Assembly: GCF_013044505.1 (NCBI RefSeq)
Contig: NZ_JABERD010000007.1
Location: forward strand, 44,647-108,646
DNA length: 64,000 bases
Reading direction: 5' to 3'
Source of the DNA: Streptomyces sp. S3(2020)
GTDB lineage: Bacteria > Actinomycetota > Actinomycetes > Streptomycetales > Streptomycetaceae
Positions within the stretch are counted from its first letter, which is position 1. Each line of letters opens with the position of its first letter. The position numbers were made by a program, and so were the translations under genes. The notes beneath the pieces were generated by a model. That model ran no database searches. It had not been told where the DNA came from and saw only the letters and a list, made by a program, of their open reading frames with translations. Of this stretch, positions 44,642 to 54,375 are shown piece after piece.

Positions 44642-44661
44642 TTCACTAGTCGACTAGTGAA
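44642..44661. promoter_or_regulatory. Perfect 20-bp palindrome before the gntR gene
   Basis: TTCACTAGTC is followed directly by its own reverse complement GACTAGTGAA. It is positioned 16 nt before the chosen start of the YtrA-type regulator. It is very likely the operator for autoregulation of this regulator and its ABC transporter operon. Confidence 0.8.
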
Positions 44662-44677
44662 ATGGTGGTGGAAGGGG

Positions 44678-45082
44678 TTGGAGTACCGCATCAACAGGCG
44701 GAGCGGGGTCGCCGCCTATCAGCAGATCGTTCAGCAGACCAAGCTGGCGCTGCGGCTCGGCGTACTGGCGCCCGGGGATCAGTTGCCCACGGCCAAGGCG
44801 GTTGCCCAGGCCTCCGCGGTCAACCCCAACACCACGCTCAAGGCGTACCGCGAGCTGGAGCGGGAGGGCCTGGTCGAAGCGCGGCCGGGACTGGGGACCT
44901 TCGTACGTCAGTCGCTGGCTCTTCCGCAGGCGGGGGCGGATTCGCCGCTGCGGGGCGAGTTGGCGGACTGGATGGACCGGGCCCGCGAGGCGGGTCTTGA
45001 GCAGGACGACGTGACCGCTCTGGTCGCGTCGGTGATGGAGGAGCGGTACGCCGGGACCAGGCCTGCCGCCGCACACGAGTGA
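44678..45082 (+). CDS. GntR-family regulator, YtrA subfamily
   Basis: 134 aa from TTG 44678. That start is chosen because YtrA proteins begin with the equivalent of MEYRIxRRSGVAxYxQIVQQ and GGAAGGGG lies just upstream; GTG 44657, inside the palindrome, is the alternative. The winged helix spans residues ~10-75 (GDQLPTAKAVAQASAVNPNT, then LKAYRELEREGLVEARPG). The short helical tail is typical of this subfamily, which controls adjacent ABC exporters, often in response to wall-active compounds. It is followed by the ATPase gene after 39 nt. Confidence 0.88.
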   Translation: MEYRINRRSGVAAYQQIVQQTKLALRLGVLAPGDQLPTAKAVAQASAVNPNTTLKAYRELEREGLVEARPGLGTFVRQSLALPQAGADSPLRGELADWMDRAREAGLEQDDVTALVASVMEERYAGTRPAAAHE

Positions 45083-45121
45083 CCAGCACCAGCAGGAACA
45101 ACGGGAACAAGGGGAACGCAC

Positions 45122-46069
45122 ATGATGAGTTACGAGACGGGTTACGGGGGGTCGGCGGACACGTCCGCGATAGAAGCCCGTGGGGTCGGCCGGAAGTACC
45201 GCCGGGGCTGGGCGCTGCGGGACTGCTCCTTCCGGCTGCCGGCCGGGCGGATCTGCGGTCTGGTGGGTCCCAACGGGGCCGGCAAGACCACGCTGATGGC
45301 CATCGCCGCGAACCTGCTGGAGCCGACCACCGGCACGCTGCGCGTGTTCGGCGCGGCCCCGGAGTCGGCGGACGCCACTCGGCGGACCGCGTTCCTCGCC
45401 CAGGAGAAGCCCCTGTTCCGGCGTTTCACCGTCGCTGAGACCCTGCGCATGGGCCGCGAACTGAACCCCGGCTGGGACCAGCGGGCCGCGGAGAACATCG
45501 TCCGCGCGGGCAATGTGCCCTTCGACGCGAAGATCGGCACACTCTCCGGCGGTCAGCGCACCCGGGTGGCCTTCGCCGTCTCCTTCGGCAAGCGTCCCGA
45601 CCTGTTGCTCCTCGACGAGCCGATGTCCGACCTCGACCCGCTGGTGCGCCACGAGCTGATGGGCACTCTGCTGGCCGAGGCCGCCGAGCGCGGCACCACC
45701 GTGCTGATGTCGACGCACATGCTCGCCGAGCTGGAGGACATCTGCGACTACCTGCTGGTCATCGCGGGCGGCGGGCTGCGTCTTGCCGGTGAGGTCGACG
45801 AACTGCGCACCGCCCACGCCGTGCTGACCGGGGTCCACTCCGACGGGCGAACACCCCCGGAGCTGGGGTACCACACCGTGGTCGAGACCCGCACCAGCGG
45901 ACGGCAGTTCACCTCGCTGGTACGCCCCGACGGGCCGGTCACCGGCGGCCCGTGGGAGGCGAGCATCCCGAACCTGGAGGAGCTCCTGCTCTCCTACCTG
46001 CGCTCCCCCGAAGCCCCGCCGCTGATCAGCCCCAGTTCCTACGTGGCACCGCAGGGGGTGGCGGCATGA
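45122..46069 (+). CDS. ABC transporter ATP-binding protein
   Basis: 315 aa. Walker A is GPNGAGKTTLM (about 48-58), Q-loop in AFLAQEKPLF (about 92), signature LSGGQRTRVA (about 140), Walker B LLLLDEPMSDLDP (about 160) and switch His in MSTHMLAELED (about 199). It is a single half-ABC subunit that powers the membrane protein encoded next. The Pro/Gly-rich C-terminal ~70 residues are outside the core. Its stop overlaps the permease start (ATGA), so the two are made together under the GntR regulator. Confidence 0.93.
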   Translation: MMSYETGYGGSADTSAIEARGVGRKYRRGWALRDCSFRLPAGRICGLVGPNGAGKTTLMAIAANLLEPTTGTLRVFGAAPESADATRRTAFLAQEKPLFRRFTVAETLRMGRELNPGWDQRAAENIVRAGNVPFDAKIGTLSGGQRTRVAFAVSFGKRPDLLLLDEPMSDLDPLVRHELMGTLLAEAAERGTTVLMSTHMLAELEDICDYLLVIAGGGLRLAGEVDELRTAHAVLTGVHSDGRTPPELGYHTVVETRTSGRQFTSLVRPDGPVTGGPWEASIPNLEELLLSYLRSPEAPPLISPSSYVAPQGVAA

Positions 46070-47082
46070 GCACGATGACCAGCACCGGCGGCACGGCACC
46101 CGCCGGGGCCGCTGCCGCCGAAGCCGGCCGGAGGGGCGGCCCGCGGCTCAGCGGCATGAACTGGCTCGTCTGGCGGCAGCACCGGGCCGCCTACTGGACC
46201 CTGGTGGCGGCCGCCGCGGTGACCGTCGCCGTGATGATCTACCAACGCCGGCAGATGATGACGTACCTCGACGACTACGGCTCCATCAACGGCCTGAAGG
46301 CCGGCTGGGAGGAGAAGTTCGACTTCCAGCAGCCGCTCAGCATGGCCTCACGGCTGATCGGGCTCGCGCCCGTCCTGATCGGTGTCTTCGTGGGGGCGCC
46401 CCTGCTCGCCGCGGACCTGGAGAACGGCACCGCCAAGCTGGTCACCACGCAGTCCGCCGGCCGGGCCCGCTGGCTCGGCACCAAGCTCGGGACGACCACG
46501 CTCATGGTCGTGGTGTGCACCGGGGCGGTCTCCGCCGCGTTCACCTGGTGGTGGTCACCGGTCAAGTCGTCGTCGTACGCCCTGGACTGGTCCGGCGGCG
46601 CCTTCGACAGCAGCGGACCCGTGCCCGTGGCCCTCACCCTGCTCAGCGTCGTCGGCGGCGTCGCGATCGGCATGCTGCTGCGCCGGACCCTGCTGTCCAT
46701 GGTCGTCACCCTGGGCTTCGCGGTCGCCGTGCAGATGGCCTGGTCGTACTTCCGGATGTCCCTCGGGAACATCGTGACCGTCAAGACCGCAAAGGGCGTC
46801 GGGGACGGCACCTTCCCGGCCGTGCCCGACGGCGCCCACGTCGTGGACCAGTCCTACCTCACCGCTTCCGGCGACTTCGTCGGCACGGGCAGCTGCACCG
46901 AGGCGACGGCGAAGGCCACCGCCGCGTGCCTGGACAAGACACACGTCGTCGGCTGGGCGGTCGAGTACATCCCGATCTCGCAGATGTCCACCATGCAGTG
47001 GCTCGGCGCCTCGATCCTGCTGGCCCTGACCGCCGGCATCGCGGCGTTCGTCATCCTCTGGGGTCGCAAGCGCCTCGTCTGA
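46066..47082 (+). CDS. ABC transporter permease
   Basis: 338 aa from ATG 46066, overlapping the ATPase stop by 4 nt. After a disordered start comes MNWLVWRQHRAAYW and a first membrane helix (about 45-62). Five further hydrophobic helices follow at about 100-120, 150-170, 190-210, 215-235 and 312-333, with an extracytoplasmic loop (about 240-305) holding two Cys. This is the ABC-2-like permease layout found with YtrA regulators in Streptomyces. The substrate is unknown; export of a peptide or wall-active compound is inferred. Confidence 0.85.
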   Translation: MSTMTSTGGTAPAGAAAAEAGRRGGPRLSGMNWLVWRQHRAAYWTLVAAAAVTVAVMIYQRRQMMTYLDDYGSINGLKAGWEEKFDFQQPLSMASRLIGLAPVLIGVFVGAPLLAADLENGTAKLVTTQSAGRARWLGTKLGTTTLMVVVCTGAVSAAFTWWWSPVKSSSYALDWSGGAFDSSGPVPVALTLLSVVGGVAIGMLLRRTLLSMVVTLGFAVAVQMAWSYFRMSLGNIVTVKTAKGVGDGTFPAVPDGAHVVDQSYLTASGDFVGTGSCTEATAKATAACLDKTHVVGWAVEYIPISQMSTMQWLGASILLALTAGIAAFVILWGRKRLV

Positions 47083-47140
47083 CCGTCCGGACAAGCGCCT
47101 CGTCCGACCCGATTCTCCTCGCGGTCTTCCGCCCCCCCTA

Positions 47141-47174
47141 CGCGGCCGAGCGGCCACAGTGCCGCTCGGCCGCG
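47141..47174 (+). terminator. 14-bp GC-rich hairpin after ABC operon
   Basis: CGCGGCCGAGCGGC (47141-47154) pairs perfectly with GCCGCTCGGCCGCG (47161-47174) around a 6-nt loop, 59 nt after the permease stop. It is a strong factor-independent type terminator for the gntR-ABC operon. Confidence 0.8.
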
Positions 47175-47233
47175 CCCTGATGCTGCCGCGAGCCGGCGAG
47201 TAAATCGCCGTAAATCATTCTGAAAGGCCTGAG

Positions 47234-50200
47234 TTGACATCGCACAAGCGTAGGAAACGAGTGGTCACCACCGTCCCGTTGGCGGCCGCCCTGGCGGCGG
47301 CGCTCGGCGCCGGGCTGCTGGTCGGCACGTCCGACAGCGCCGAGGCGGCCCGCTCAGGGCCCCCGGCCGGTGCTCCCGCGAGGACCGTCACCCTCGTCAC
47401 CGGAGACAAGGTGACCCTCGACGCCAAGGGCAAGGTCACCGGCGTGGTGGCCGCCGACGGCCGCGAGGGGATGGCCTTCCGTATCCAGCAGGCCGCGGGC
47501 CATGCGTACGTCCTGCCGGGCGACGCCGAACCGCTGATCGCGAACGGGACCGCCGACCGGCGGCTGTTCGACGTGACACAGCTGGTGCGTTCGCGCTACG
47601 ACGAGGCCCGCCGCTCCGACCTGCCGCTGATCGTCACCTACGACAAGGGCGAGTCCGTATCGGCGAGTACGTTCCGGAGCTCGGGTGCAACCGTCCGCCG
47701 GGATCTGCCGAGCATCAACGGCGACGCCGTACGCGCCAGCAAGTCCGAAGGCTCCGCCCTGTGGGAGACGCTCACCGGCGCGACCGGCTCCGCCAAGGTC
47801 AGGAAGATCTGGCTGGACGGCAAGGTGAAGGCGACCCTGGACAAGAGCGTGCCGCAGATCGGCGCGCCCACGGCTCACGCGGAGGGATACGACGGCAAGG
47901 GCGTCAAGGTCGCCGTCCTCGACACCGGCGTGGACGCCAGGCACCCCGACCTCAAGGACCGTATCGACGCGGTGAAGAACTTCTCCGCCGCCGCGGACAC
48001 CGTCGACCGCGCGGGCCACGGCACGCACGTGGCCTCGACGATCGCGGGCTCCGGCGCCCGGTCTCCCGCCGGCGCGACGTACGAGGGCGTCGCGCCCGGC
48101 GCCCGGCTCCTGGTCGGCAAGGTGCTCGACGACGCCGGCGAGGGCGACAGCTCCGGAGTCATCGCGGGTATGCAGTGGGCCGTCGCGCAGGGCGCGAAGG
48201 TCGTCAACATGAGCCTGGGCGGCACCGACACCCCCGGTATCGACCCCGTCGAGCAGGCCGTCAACGACCTGTCGGCCAGCTCCGGTGCCCTGTTCGTCAT
48301 AGCCGCCGGCAACGAGGGCCCGGACGAGGGCACCATCGGCACCCCCGGCAGCGCGGTCGCCGCGCTCACCGTCGGCGCGGTCGACCGCCGGGACGCCATC
48401 GCCGACTTCGCCAGCCGCGGCCCCACCGCCGACGGCTTCCTCAAGCCGGACGTCACCGCGCCGGGCGTGGACATCGTCGCCGCCAAGGCCGCCGAAGGCG
48501 ACATGGGCGACCCCGCCGCCGACGGCTACGTCTCCATGAGCGGTACGTCGATGGCGACCCCGCACGTGGCGGGCGCCGCGGCGATCCTGGCGCAGAAGCA
48601 CCCGGACTGGACCGGCGCGCGGATCAAGGCCACCCTCACCGCCTCCGCGAAGCCGACCCCCGCCACCTCCGCGTACACACAGGGCACCGGCCGGGTGGAC
48701 GTCGCCAGGGCCATCACCCAGCAGCTCACCAGCAGCCCGACCGCGCTGGGCTTCGGGACACAGGCCTACCCTCACACCGACGACCAGCCGGTCGCCAAAA
48801 ACGTCACCTACCGCAACACGGGCACCGAGCCGGTCACTGTCGACCTGGCCACCGAGGCCTACGGCAACGACGGAAACCCCGCAGCCGAGGGCATGTTCAC
48901 CGTCTCGCCGCAGCGGCTCACCGTCCCGGCGGGCGGTGAGGCGACCGCCACCGTGACCACCGACACCCGCGTGGGCACGGCCGACGGCAGCTTCGGCGGC
49001 TCGCTGACCGCCACCACCGCCGACGGCACCACCACCACGCGCACCTCCCTCGGCGTCGTCCGCGAGGTCGAGTCGTACGACCTGACCATCAAGCACCTCG
49101 ACCTCAGAGGCAAGGCCGCCGTCGATGCCACGACGAACATCTTCGGCCTGGACAACGAAGTCTGGACGGAGCTCGCCGGCAAGAAGGACGGCCAGTTCAC
49201 CATCCGTCTGCCGAAGGGCCGTTACGCCCTGGAAGGAAGGTTCTTCACCGACAGCGGCGGACGGTCCGTGCTGCTGCACCCGAAGTTCGCGCTCACCAAG
49301 GACACGACCCTGGTCATGGACGCCCGGAAGACGAAACCCGTCAAGATCACCGTGCCGGACGGCGCGGCCAAGCCCGTGGGCGCACTGTTCTCCTTCCATG
49401 TCGACGTCAACAACAATCCGTACACCTCCATGTACCCCGCCCGCTCCATGGGCAGCATCCGCGTCGGACAACTCGGCGCCCCGCAGCCGGCCGCCGAGGT
49501 GTCCGCGATGTACCACGGCATCTGGACCCACAAGTCGGTCAACTACCAGCTGGCCTGGAACCGTACGGGTGATCTGTCCGGCTTCACCAAGAACGTCAAG
49601 CGCTCGCAACTCACCAAGGTCAAGGTCGTCGTCGGAGCGCCCGCAAAGGGCAAGACCGCGACCGTCGCCGCCACGCCCCTGATGCCCGGCGGCTCCTACA
49701 ACATCTTCGCGACCGGCGGCCGACTGCCGCTGACCAGCACCGACTACGTGCTGCCCAACGGAATCAAGTGGTTCTACCAGGCCAGCCAGTACGGCTCCCC
49801 CGACGCCGACGGCGAGCCGACGTGGGAGGGCACGCAGGACAGCGCCCCCAGGGCGTACGCGGCGGGCAAGGAGTACACGCAGCGCTTCAACATCGGCGTC
49901 TTCGGACCGTCCCTCCCCTCGGGCCCCCTCGCGGACGACCGGCCCGGAGCGGTACGCGTCGGCGACACCTTCGAGGCGTACCTGCCGATGTTCTCCGACG
50001 GCGCGGGCAACGTGGGCAGGACCGTCCACACCAAGGCCAAGAGCTCCCTCTACGCCGACGGCAAGAAGATCTTCGCCGTCAACGACACGCTGAACAGCGA
50101 GTCGTACACGCTTCCCGCGGGCAAGCACACCTACAAGCTCGCCGTGGACGCCTCCCGCTCCCCGGCACAGTCCGCGGTCAGCACCCGCACGACCGCCACC

Positions 50201-50557
50201 TGGACCTTCACCTCGGAGCACGTCTCCGGCGACACCCCCAAGCGGCTCCCGCTGACCGTCGTCCGCTACACGCCCAGCCTGTCTACGGCCAGTACCGCCA
50301 AGGCCGGCACGACACTCACCGTGCCCTTCAGCCTCCAGGGCGCGGCCACCAAGGTCGGCACACTGCGCAAGCTGGCCTTCGCCGTCTCCTACGACGACGG
50401 CAGGACCTGGGAGAGGACCACCGCCGTGAACGGCAAGCTCCTCAAGCTGCGCAGCCCCGCCGAGCCCGGCCCGGTCTCCCTTCGCGCCACCCTCACCGAC
50501 GCCGACGGCAACACCCTGAACCAGACCGTCCACCGCGCGTACCGCACCACCAAGTAG
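47234..50557 (+). CDS. Secreted subtilisin-like serine protease (S8)
   Basis: 1107 aa from TTG 47234, with GAAAGG 6 nt upstream. The signal peptide covers about residues 1-40 (RRKRVVTTVPLAAALAAALG, cleavage near AEAA). A propeptide (about 45-205) precedes the S8 catalytic domain (about 210-510): Asp in VAVLDTGVDARHPD, His in GHGTHVASTIAGSG, the oxyanion Asn in FVIAAGNEGP, and Ser in SGTSMATPHVAGAAA. The remaining ~590 residues are beta-rich modules, consistent with the large multi-domain Streptomyces subtilases. It degrades proteins outside the cell. Confidence 0.95.
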   Translation: MTSHKRRKRVVTTVPLAAALAAALGAGLLVGTSDSAEAARSGPPAGAPARTVTLVTGDKVTLDAKGKVTGVVAADGREGMAFRIQQAAGHAYVLPGDAEPLIANGTADRRLFDVTQLVRSRYDEARRSDLPLIVTYDKGESVSASTFRSSGATVRRDLPSINGDAVRASKSEGSALWETLTGATGSAKVRKIWLDGKVKATLDKSVPQIGAPTAHAEGYDGKGVKVAVLDTGVDARHPDLKDRIDAVKNFSAAADTVDRAGHGTHVASTIAGSGARSPAGATYEGVAPGARLLVGKVLDDAGEGDSSGVIAGMQWAVAQGAKVVNMSLGGTDTPGIDPVEQAVNDLSASSGALFVIAAGNEGPDEGTIGTPGSAVAALTVGAVDRRDAIADFASRGPTADGFLKPDVTAPGVDIVAAKAAEGDMGDPAADGYVSMSGTSMATPHVAGAAAILAQKHPDWTGARIKATLTASAKPTPATSAYTQGTGRVDVARAITQQLTSSPTALGFGTQAYPHTDDQPVAKNVTYRNTGTEPVTVDLATEAYGNDGNPAAEGMFTVSPQRLTVPAGGEATATVTTDTRVGTADGSFGGSLTATTADGTTTTRTSLGVVREVESYDLTIKHLDLRGKAAVDATTNIFGLDNEVWTELAGKKDGQFTIRLPKGRYALEGRFFTDSGGRSVLLHPKFALTKDTTLVMDARKTKPVKITVPDGAAKPVGALFSFHVDVNNNPYTSMYPARSMGSIRVGQLGAPQPAAEVSAMYHGIWTHKSVNYQLAWNRTGDLSGFTKNVKRSQLTKVKVVVGAPAKGKTATVAATPLMPGGSYNIFATGGRLPLTSTDYVLPNGIKWFYQASQYGSPDADGEPTWEGTQDSAPRAYAAGKEYTQRFNIGVFGPSLPSGPLADDRPGAVRVGDTFEAYLPMFSDGAGNVGRTVHTKAKSSLYADGKKIFAVNDTLNSESYTLPAGKHTYKLAVDASRSPAQSAVSTRTTATWTFTSEHVSGDTPKRLPLTVVRYTPSLSTASTAKAGTTLTVPFSLQGAATKVGTLRKLAFAVSYDDGRTWERTTAVNGKLLKLRSPAEPGPVSLRATLTDADGNTLNQTVHRAYRTTK

Positions 50558-50580
50558 GCGTGCGGAGCGCCCAGTTGGCC

Positions 50581-50600
50581 CCCGCCGGCCGCCCGGCGGG
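50581..50600 (+). terminator. Hairpin after protease gene
   Basis: CCCGCCGG (50581-50588) pairs with CCGGCGGG (50593-50600) around a CCGC loop, 24 nt after the protease stop. Confidence 0.65.
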
Positions 50601-50700
50601 CTGCTCAGCGTCTACCGACTGCCACCCTGCACACCTGGCCTCAACCGGTCGGGGACCTCTGGCGGCCGCCGTGCTGCGGGCGTTGCCCCGGCCCGCCCAG

Positions 50701-51436
50701 CGGTCCGATGCCCGTACGAACCGTTGGGTGGCGTCCGCAGGCCGCACCCTGCGTCCCACGACCAGGCCTACTCCGGGGGCCGTGTACCTGCTGACCCTCC
50801 AGACGGTCCTGCGGCACGCGACGGCCGTACGGGTGTACGCGCCGGCCACCCCGGACGCCGCGGACGGGGCCGCCGCCGTCGCCTGGGAGGTCGAACTACC
50901 CGGCATGCGGCTGACGTTGGTCCTCTCGCCGAGTGCTTCGCGCGGCTTCTCCGGCGAGGGCGGAGTGCTGCACGACCTCGCCACCGAGCCCGCGGCAGCG
51001 GACGCGGAACGGGTTGCCGAGCTGCTCGCCTGGGAGCCGAGGATCGATGGCACCGAGCTTTCGGCGCAGGCCGGTTCGCCGGCCGGCCGGGTGCGCGCCG
51101 CGCTGACCACGCATGGGGACGTCCGACCAGATCGGCCACGACCTCGCCGAGGAGGCGTACTGCCACCGCCATCTGCCCTACCGCGCGGGCGCCGCCGAGA
51201 CGCACAACCCCCGGGTCGGGAAGGGCGACGACGCCCATGTGGTCCGCACCGACGACGAGTCGGCGCAGCTGAGCTGCACCTGTTTCCGGTGGGCGAAGTA
51301 CCGGGGCGGGCGCGGCCCCCGCAAGCACATGCTCGCGGTGGGCATGGTGCGCGGCACGGCGGCGGACGCGCGAACGTACGTCACAGGGACAGGGACAGCG
51401 GCAGCGACCGCGGCACGATCGGAGACGGCACGATGA
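50701..51436 (+). pseudogene. Frameshifted, 5'-truncated SWIM zinc-finger protein
   Basis: The first part reads in one frame (RTNRWVASAGRTLRPTTRP, VRVYAPATPD, RGFSGEGGVLHDLATEP, LLAWEPRIDGTEL, RVRAALTTHGD) to about 51115. The match then continues in another frame (GTSDQIGHDLAEEAYCHRHL, NPRVGKGDD, LSCTCFRWAKYRGGRGPRKH) to TGA 51434-51436. The second part carries the SWIM finger CTC...KH. The order of blocks fits one SWIM protein split by a one-base shift near 51113, and its N-terminal half is missing. The stop overlaps the ATG of the DUF6493 gene, preserving the ancestral coupling. The intact pair is common in Streptomyces. Confidence 0.75.
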
Positions 51437-54165
51437 CACTGGTCCAACTCGCGGAAGCCGGCGACGTCAGCGGAGTACTCAGGGAACTCGGCACTCTGAC
51501 GCCGGACGAGCGCGCGGCACAGGCCGAGGCTCTGGAGGCCCGGCGGGCGCCGATGGGAGCCGACTGGCGCCATGTCCCCGAGAAGGAGAGAGCCGCGCAG
51601 CTCGCCGCCGAACTCGGTTGCCGGACCGACCCCGTGGCCGCAGCCGACTGGATCCTGCGGCCCGGGTACGGTGCCAACCCGCTCTTTCTGCCCCTCCACG
51701 GCGTCTGGATGCTCGACGTCGTGAACCTCCACCCCGTGGCCTGGCGGGCCGAGTTGGCCGCACAACTCGGCGAGCGGTCGACGCACGTGCCCGGGATGAT
51801 CTTCAGGTCCGACCTCGTCGAACACCTCGTCCACGACACCGGCTGTCCCGTCCCGACCTCCGACGGGTTCATCAGCAGCTGGCTGTCCTGGCGCGGCAAC
51901 GACTGGGGGCCTCCCGCGCACCTGTGCGGCAGGCCCCGGCCGGACGCCACCTTCCTGGAACGGCTGCGCACGGACGACCTGTCACCGATGCTCCTCCCGC
52001 TGGCGCTGGAGCGACCGGGTGTGTTGCTCGGCGCGGATTCGTTCCACGAGTTCCTCACCACCAGAGGCCGCTCGTACATCAGGGAAGAGACCAGGCTGGG
52101 CGTCTTCATCAGCCTCGCCGAGGAGGGTCTGGTCGACCGTGCCGCGCTGATCCGGCGCGTCTTCACCGACCTGGCCCGCAGCAAATCCGAGTGGAACTCC
52201 CCTGTCGCGCTGACGGAACTCGCCCTCACGCCCGCGGAACACGCCTTGTTGACCTGCGAACGCGTCGCGCTCGCCTTGCCGTTGCTCGCCCGGCTGCTCC
52301 AGGACGGCACGCGCAGGGAGACCGCGACGCCACTCGCGTACCTGCGCGCCCTCGACCTCACCCAGGCCGAGAACGTACTCGCCCTCCGGGACCATGTGGC
52401 ACTGCTCGACCGGTCGTCGCCGGTGGCCTCCTACGCCCAGGAGGTTCTGACCGGTCTGGACGAGGCCGGGCTGCTGGAGCCCGACGTGTTCACCGAGACG
52501 TGCGAGCGTGTCCTGCTACGACCGGAGAAGAAGCTGGCCCGTGCCCAGCTCGTCCGGCTCGACCGCGCGGCCCGCAAGGACCCCGCACGCGCTGCCCGGA
52601 CCGTTCTCGACGCGGCGACGGCCCTCGGCCACCGGGACGTCGACGTACAGGAGCGCGCCCTCGATGTGATCGCCCGGCACCTCGAGGCGGCGGGCGACCC
52701 GGTACTGCCCGAACTGCGCACGGCCGCCGCACGGATCAGCCCCGGTCTCATGGCCCGGGCCGCCGATCTCTTCGGCACCGCGGCGGACCGTCGCACCGAC
52801 CAACTCGTGCGACAGTACGCCGACATGCTGCCCGTCGTGCCCGAGCCGCGCCCGGTGCCGGGGCCCATCGAGACGGCCGTAGAGGTCGCCGAAGAGCTCG
52901 CGGCGGTCGTCGCGAACGACAAGGACGTGGTGACGTTCGAGCGTGTCCTGGACGGACTGGTCCGCCACGCCCACCTCGACCGGGCCGCGCTGGTCCAGGC
53001 GTTGCGGCCGGTCATGCGCGAGGAACCCCGTGAGGTCGTCGACTTCACCCAGTCCGACGTGTACGACGTGGCCAGGGCGCTGCGGGGCGACCAGCCGAGG
53101 AAGTGCCTCACCGCCCGCATCTGGCGCAACGACTCCTCCCCGGCGGGGGATCTGCTGCGGGCTCGCCTGGCCGAGGCGATCGACATCATCGACAGTGACG
53201 CGCAGCCGTTCCTGCTGTCCGTGCCGACCGATGCCACGGGTGCGCTGGACGCCGCCGTACTCGTGCGGCGGCTCGCGGTGCTCGACGGGCTCGGTATCAC
53301 GCCCGCGCCGGTCGACCTGGCCCAAGCGCTGTTGCGCGTCACCCCGACCGCCGACGAGACAACGCTGGGCGCGGCCGGGCAGCTCGGGTCCGACGCCGGG
53401 CAGCGGTTGGCGCGGTGGCTGCGCGAGGGCGGTCTGCCGCACCGGGATTCCGGCCACGCGGGCTGGCCCGACACCCACGCGGGCAAGCACCCGACGGAAT
53501 GGCTGAGCCACCTGCCCCCCGGGCCGACCCCCGGCCCTGCGCTGCTCCCGTCCGCCGCGACCCTGATCGGGCCGCACCGGGACAGCGGCCTCTACGACCC
53601 GATGGTCCCCTTCTGGCTGGCCCAGTTGCCGCACCACCGCGAACTCGTGCTGGCCCGCGACTACTTCAGGTACCACGTGTCCAGGCGAGGCTGGGCCCAC
53701 GCCTTGCCGTTCGCCGCGGAATCCGGTGGCCCGGCGGGATTCGCGCTGCACCTTGCACTGGCCGACACCCTCACATACGACCAACAGGGCGAGCGCGACG
53801 CGGCGGTGGACGCGCTGCTCGTCCTCGCCGCGCGCGGACAGCTGGACACCGGTCTGCTGGGACGGCAGCTGGCCGAGATGCTGCGCGGCAAGTGGATCGA
53901 GGCGAACCGCGTGACCGCCTCCCTGCGGACGGCGGCCGACACCGGCGCGTACGCCACCGTCTGGTCCGTGCTCGAAACCGTCCTGCCTCGTCTGCTGCGC
54001 GACCCCGCGGTCCGGGGTACCGGACCACTGCTCGCCCTCGGCGTCGACTGCGCTTCCCGCTGTGCGGCGCAAGGCGAGATACCCGAGGTCACAGCAGCCG
54101 CGGGGCGCGCCGGATCAAGCCAGGTGGTGAAGAACGCGCGGCTGCTGCGCGAGATACTGGCCTAA
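51433..54165 (+). CDS. DUF6493-like large helical protein
   Basis: 910 aa from ATG 51433, with GGAG 8 nt upstream. It consists almost entirely of short amphipathic helices (for example ELAALTP-type repeats of Leu/Ala/Arg) as in HEAT-like proteins. Opening MTLVQLAEAGDVSGVLRELG, a block with LPLALERPGVLL near residue 190, and ARAADLFG near 440 resemble the DUF6493 proteins encoded after SWIM zinc-finger genes in Streptomyces. No signal, membrane helix or catalytic motif is visible. The function is unknown. The SWIM partner upstream is broken, so the module may no longer work. Confidence 0.78.
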   Translation: MTLVQLAEAGDVSGVLRELGTLTPDERAAQAEALEARRAPMGADWRHVPEKERAAQLAAELGCRTDPVAAADWILRPGYGANPLFLPLHGVWMLDVVNLHPVAWRAELAAQLGERSTHVPGMIFRSDLVEHLVHDTGCPVPTSDGFISSWLSWRGNDWGPPAHLCGRPRPDATFLERLRTDDLSPMLLPLALERPGVLLGADSFHEFLTTRGRSYIREETRLGVFISLAEEGLVDRAALIRRVFTDLARSKSEWNSPVALTELALTPAEHALLTCERVALALPLLARLLQDGTRRETATPLAYLRALDLTQAENVLALRDHVALLDRSSPVASYAQEVLTGLDEAGLLEPDVFTETCERVLLRPEKKLARAQLVRLDRAARKDPARAARTVLDAATALGHRDVDVQERALDVIARHLEAAGDPVLPELRTAAARISPGLMARAADLFGTAADRRTDQLVRQYADMLPVVPEPRPVPGPIETAVEVAEELAAVVANDKDVVTFERVLDGLVRHAHLDRAALVQALRPVMREEPREVVDFTQSDVYDVARALRGDQPRKCLTARIWRNDSSPAGDLLRARLAEAIDIIDSDAQPFLLSVPTDATGALDAAVLVRRLAVLDGLGITPAPVDLAQALLRVTPTADETTLGAAGQLGSDAGQRLARWLREGGLPHRDSGHAGWPDTHAGKHPTEWLSHLPPGPTPGPALLPSAATLIGPHRDSGLYDPMVPFWLAQLPHHRELVLARDYFRYHVSRRGWAHALPFAAESGGPAGFALHLALADTLTYDQQGERDAAVDALLVLAARGQLDTGLLGRQLAEMLRGKWIEANRVTASLRTAADTGAYATVWSVLETVLPRLLRDPAVRGTGPLLALGVDCASRCAAQGEIPEVTAAAGRAGSSQVVKNARLLREILA

Positions 54166-54224
54166 GGGCTCGCAGAGAACAAGGTGTTGCTTCGCACGCT
54201 TCGGTTCGTTGGTCTGCTACGGGC

Positions 54225-54375
54225 GTCTCCGATGAGGTTCGTGGTCAACTCACTGTGACGTTCGGGGTGTTGTTCCCTTATCTGAACGAGCGGCAGCGGC
54301 GGCTGTTGACGGGGGCCGAGGCCCGGTTCCTGGGGCACGGTGGTATCCGGACGGTCGCACGGGCGGCCCGGGTCA
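54225..54375 (+). pseudogene. ISAzo13-like transposase N-terminal remnant
   Basis: About 50 codons that resemble the start of ISAzo13-type transposases: FGVLFPYLNERQRRLLTGAE, then ARFLGHGGIRTVARAARV. The match ends abruptly near 54375, where an antisense ISL3-like remnant begins. No start codon or remainder is present. Confidence 0.6.

Noticed and set aside
47354..50533. 1059-codon minus-strand open frame
   Set aside because: Antisense shadow of the subtilisin gene, whose catalytic motifs are unambiguous.
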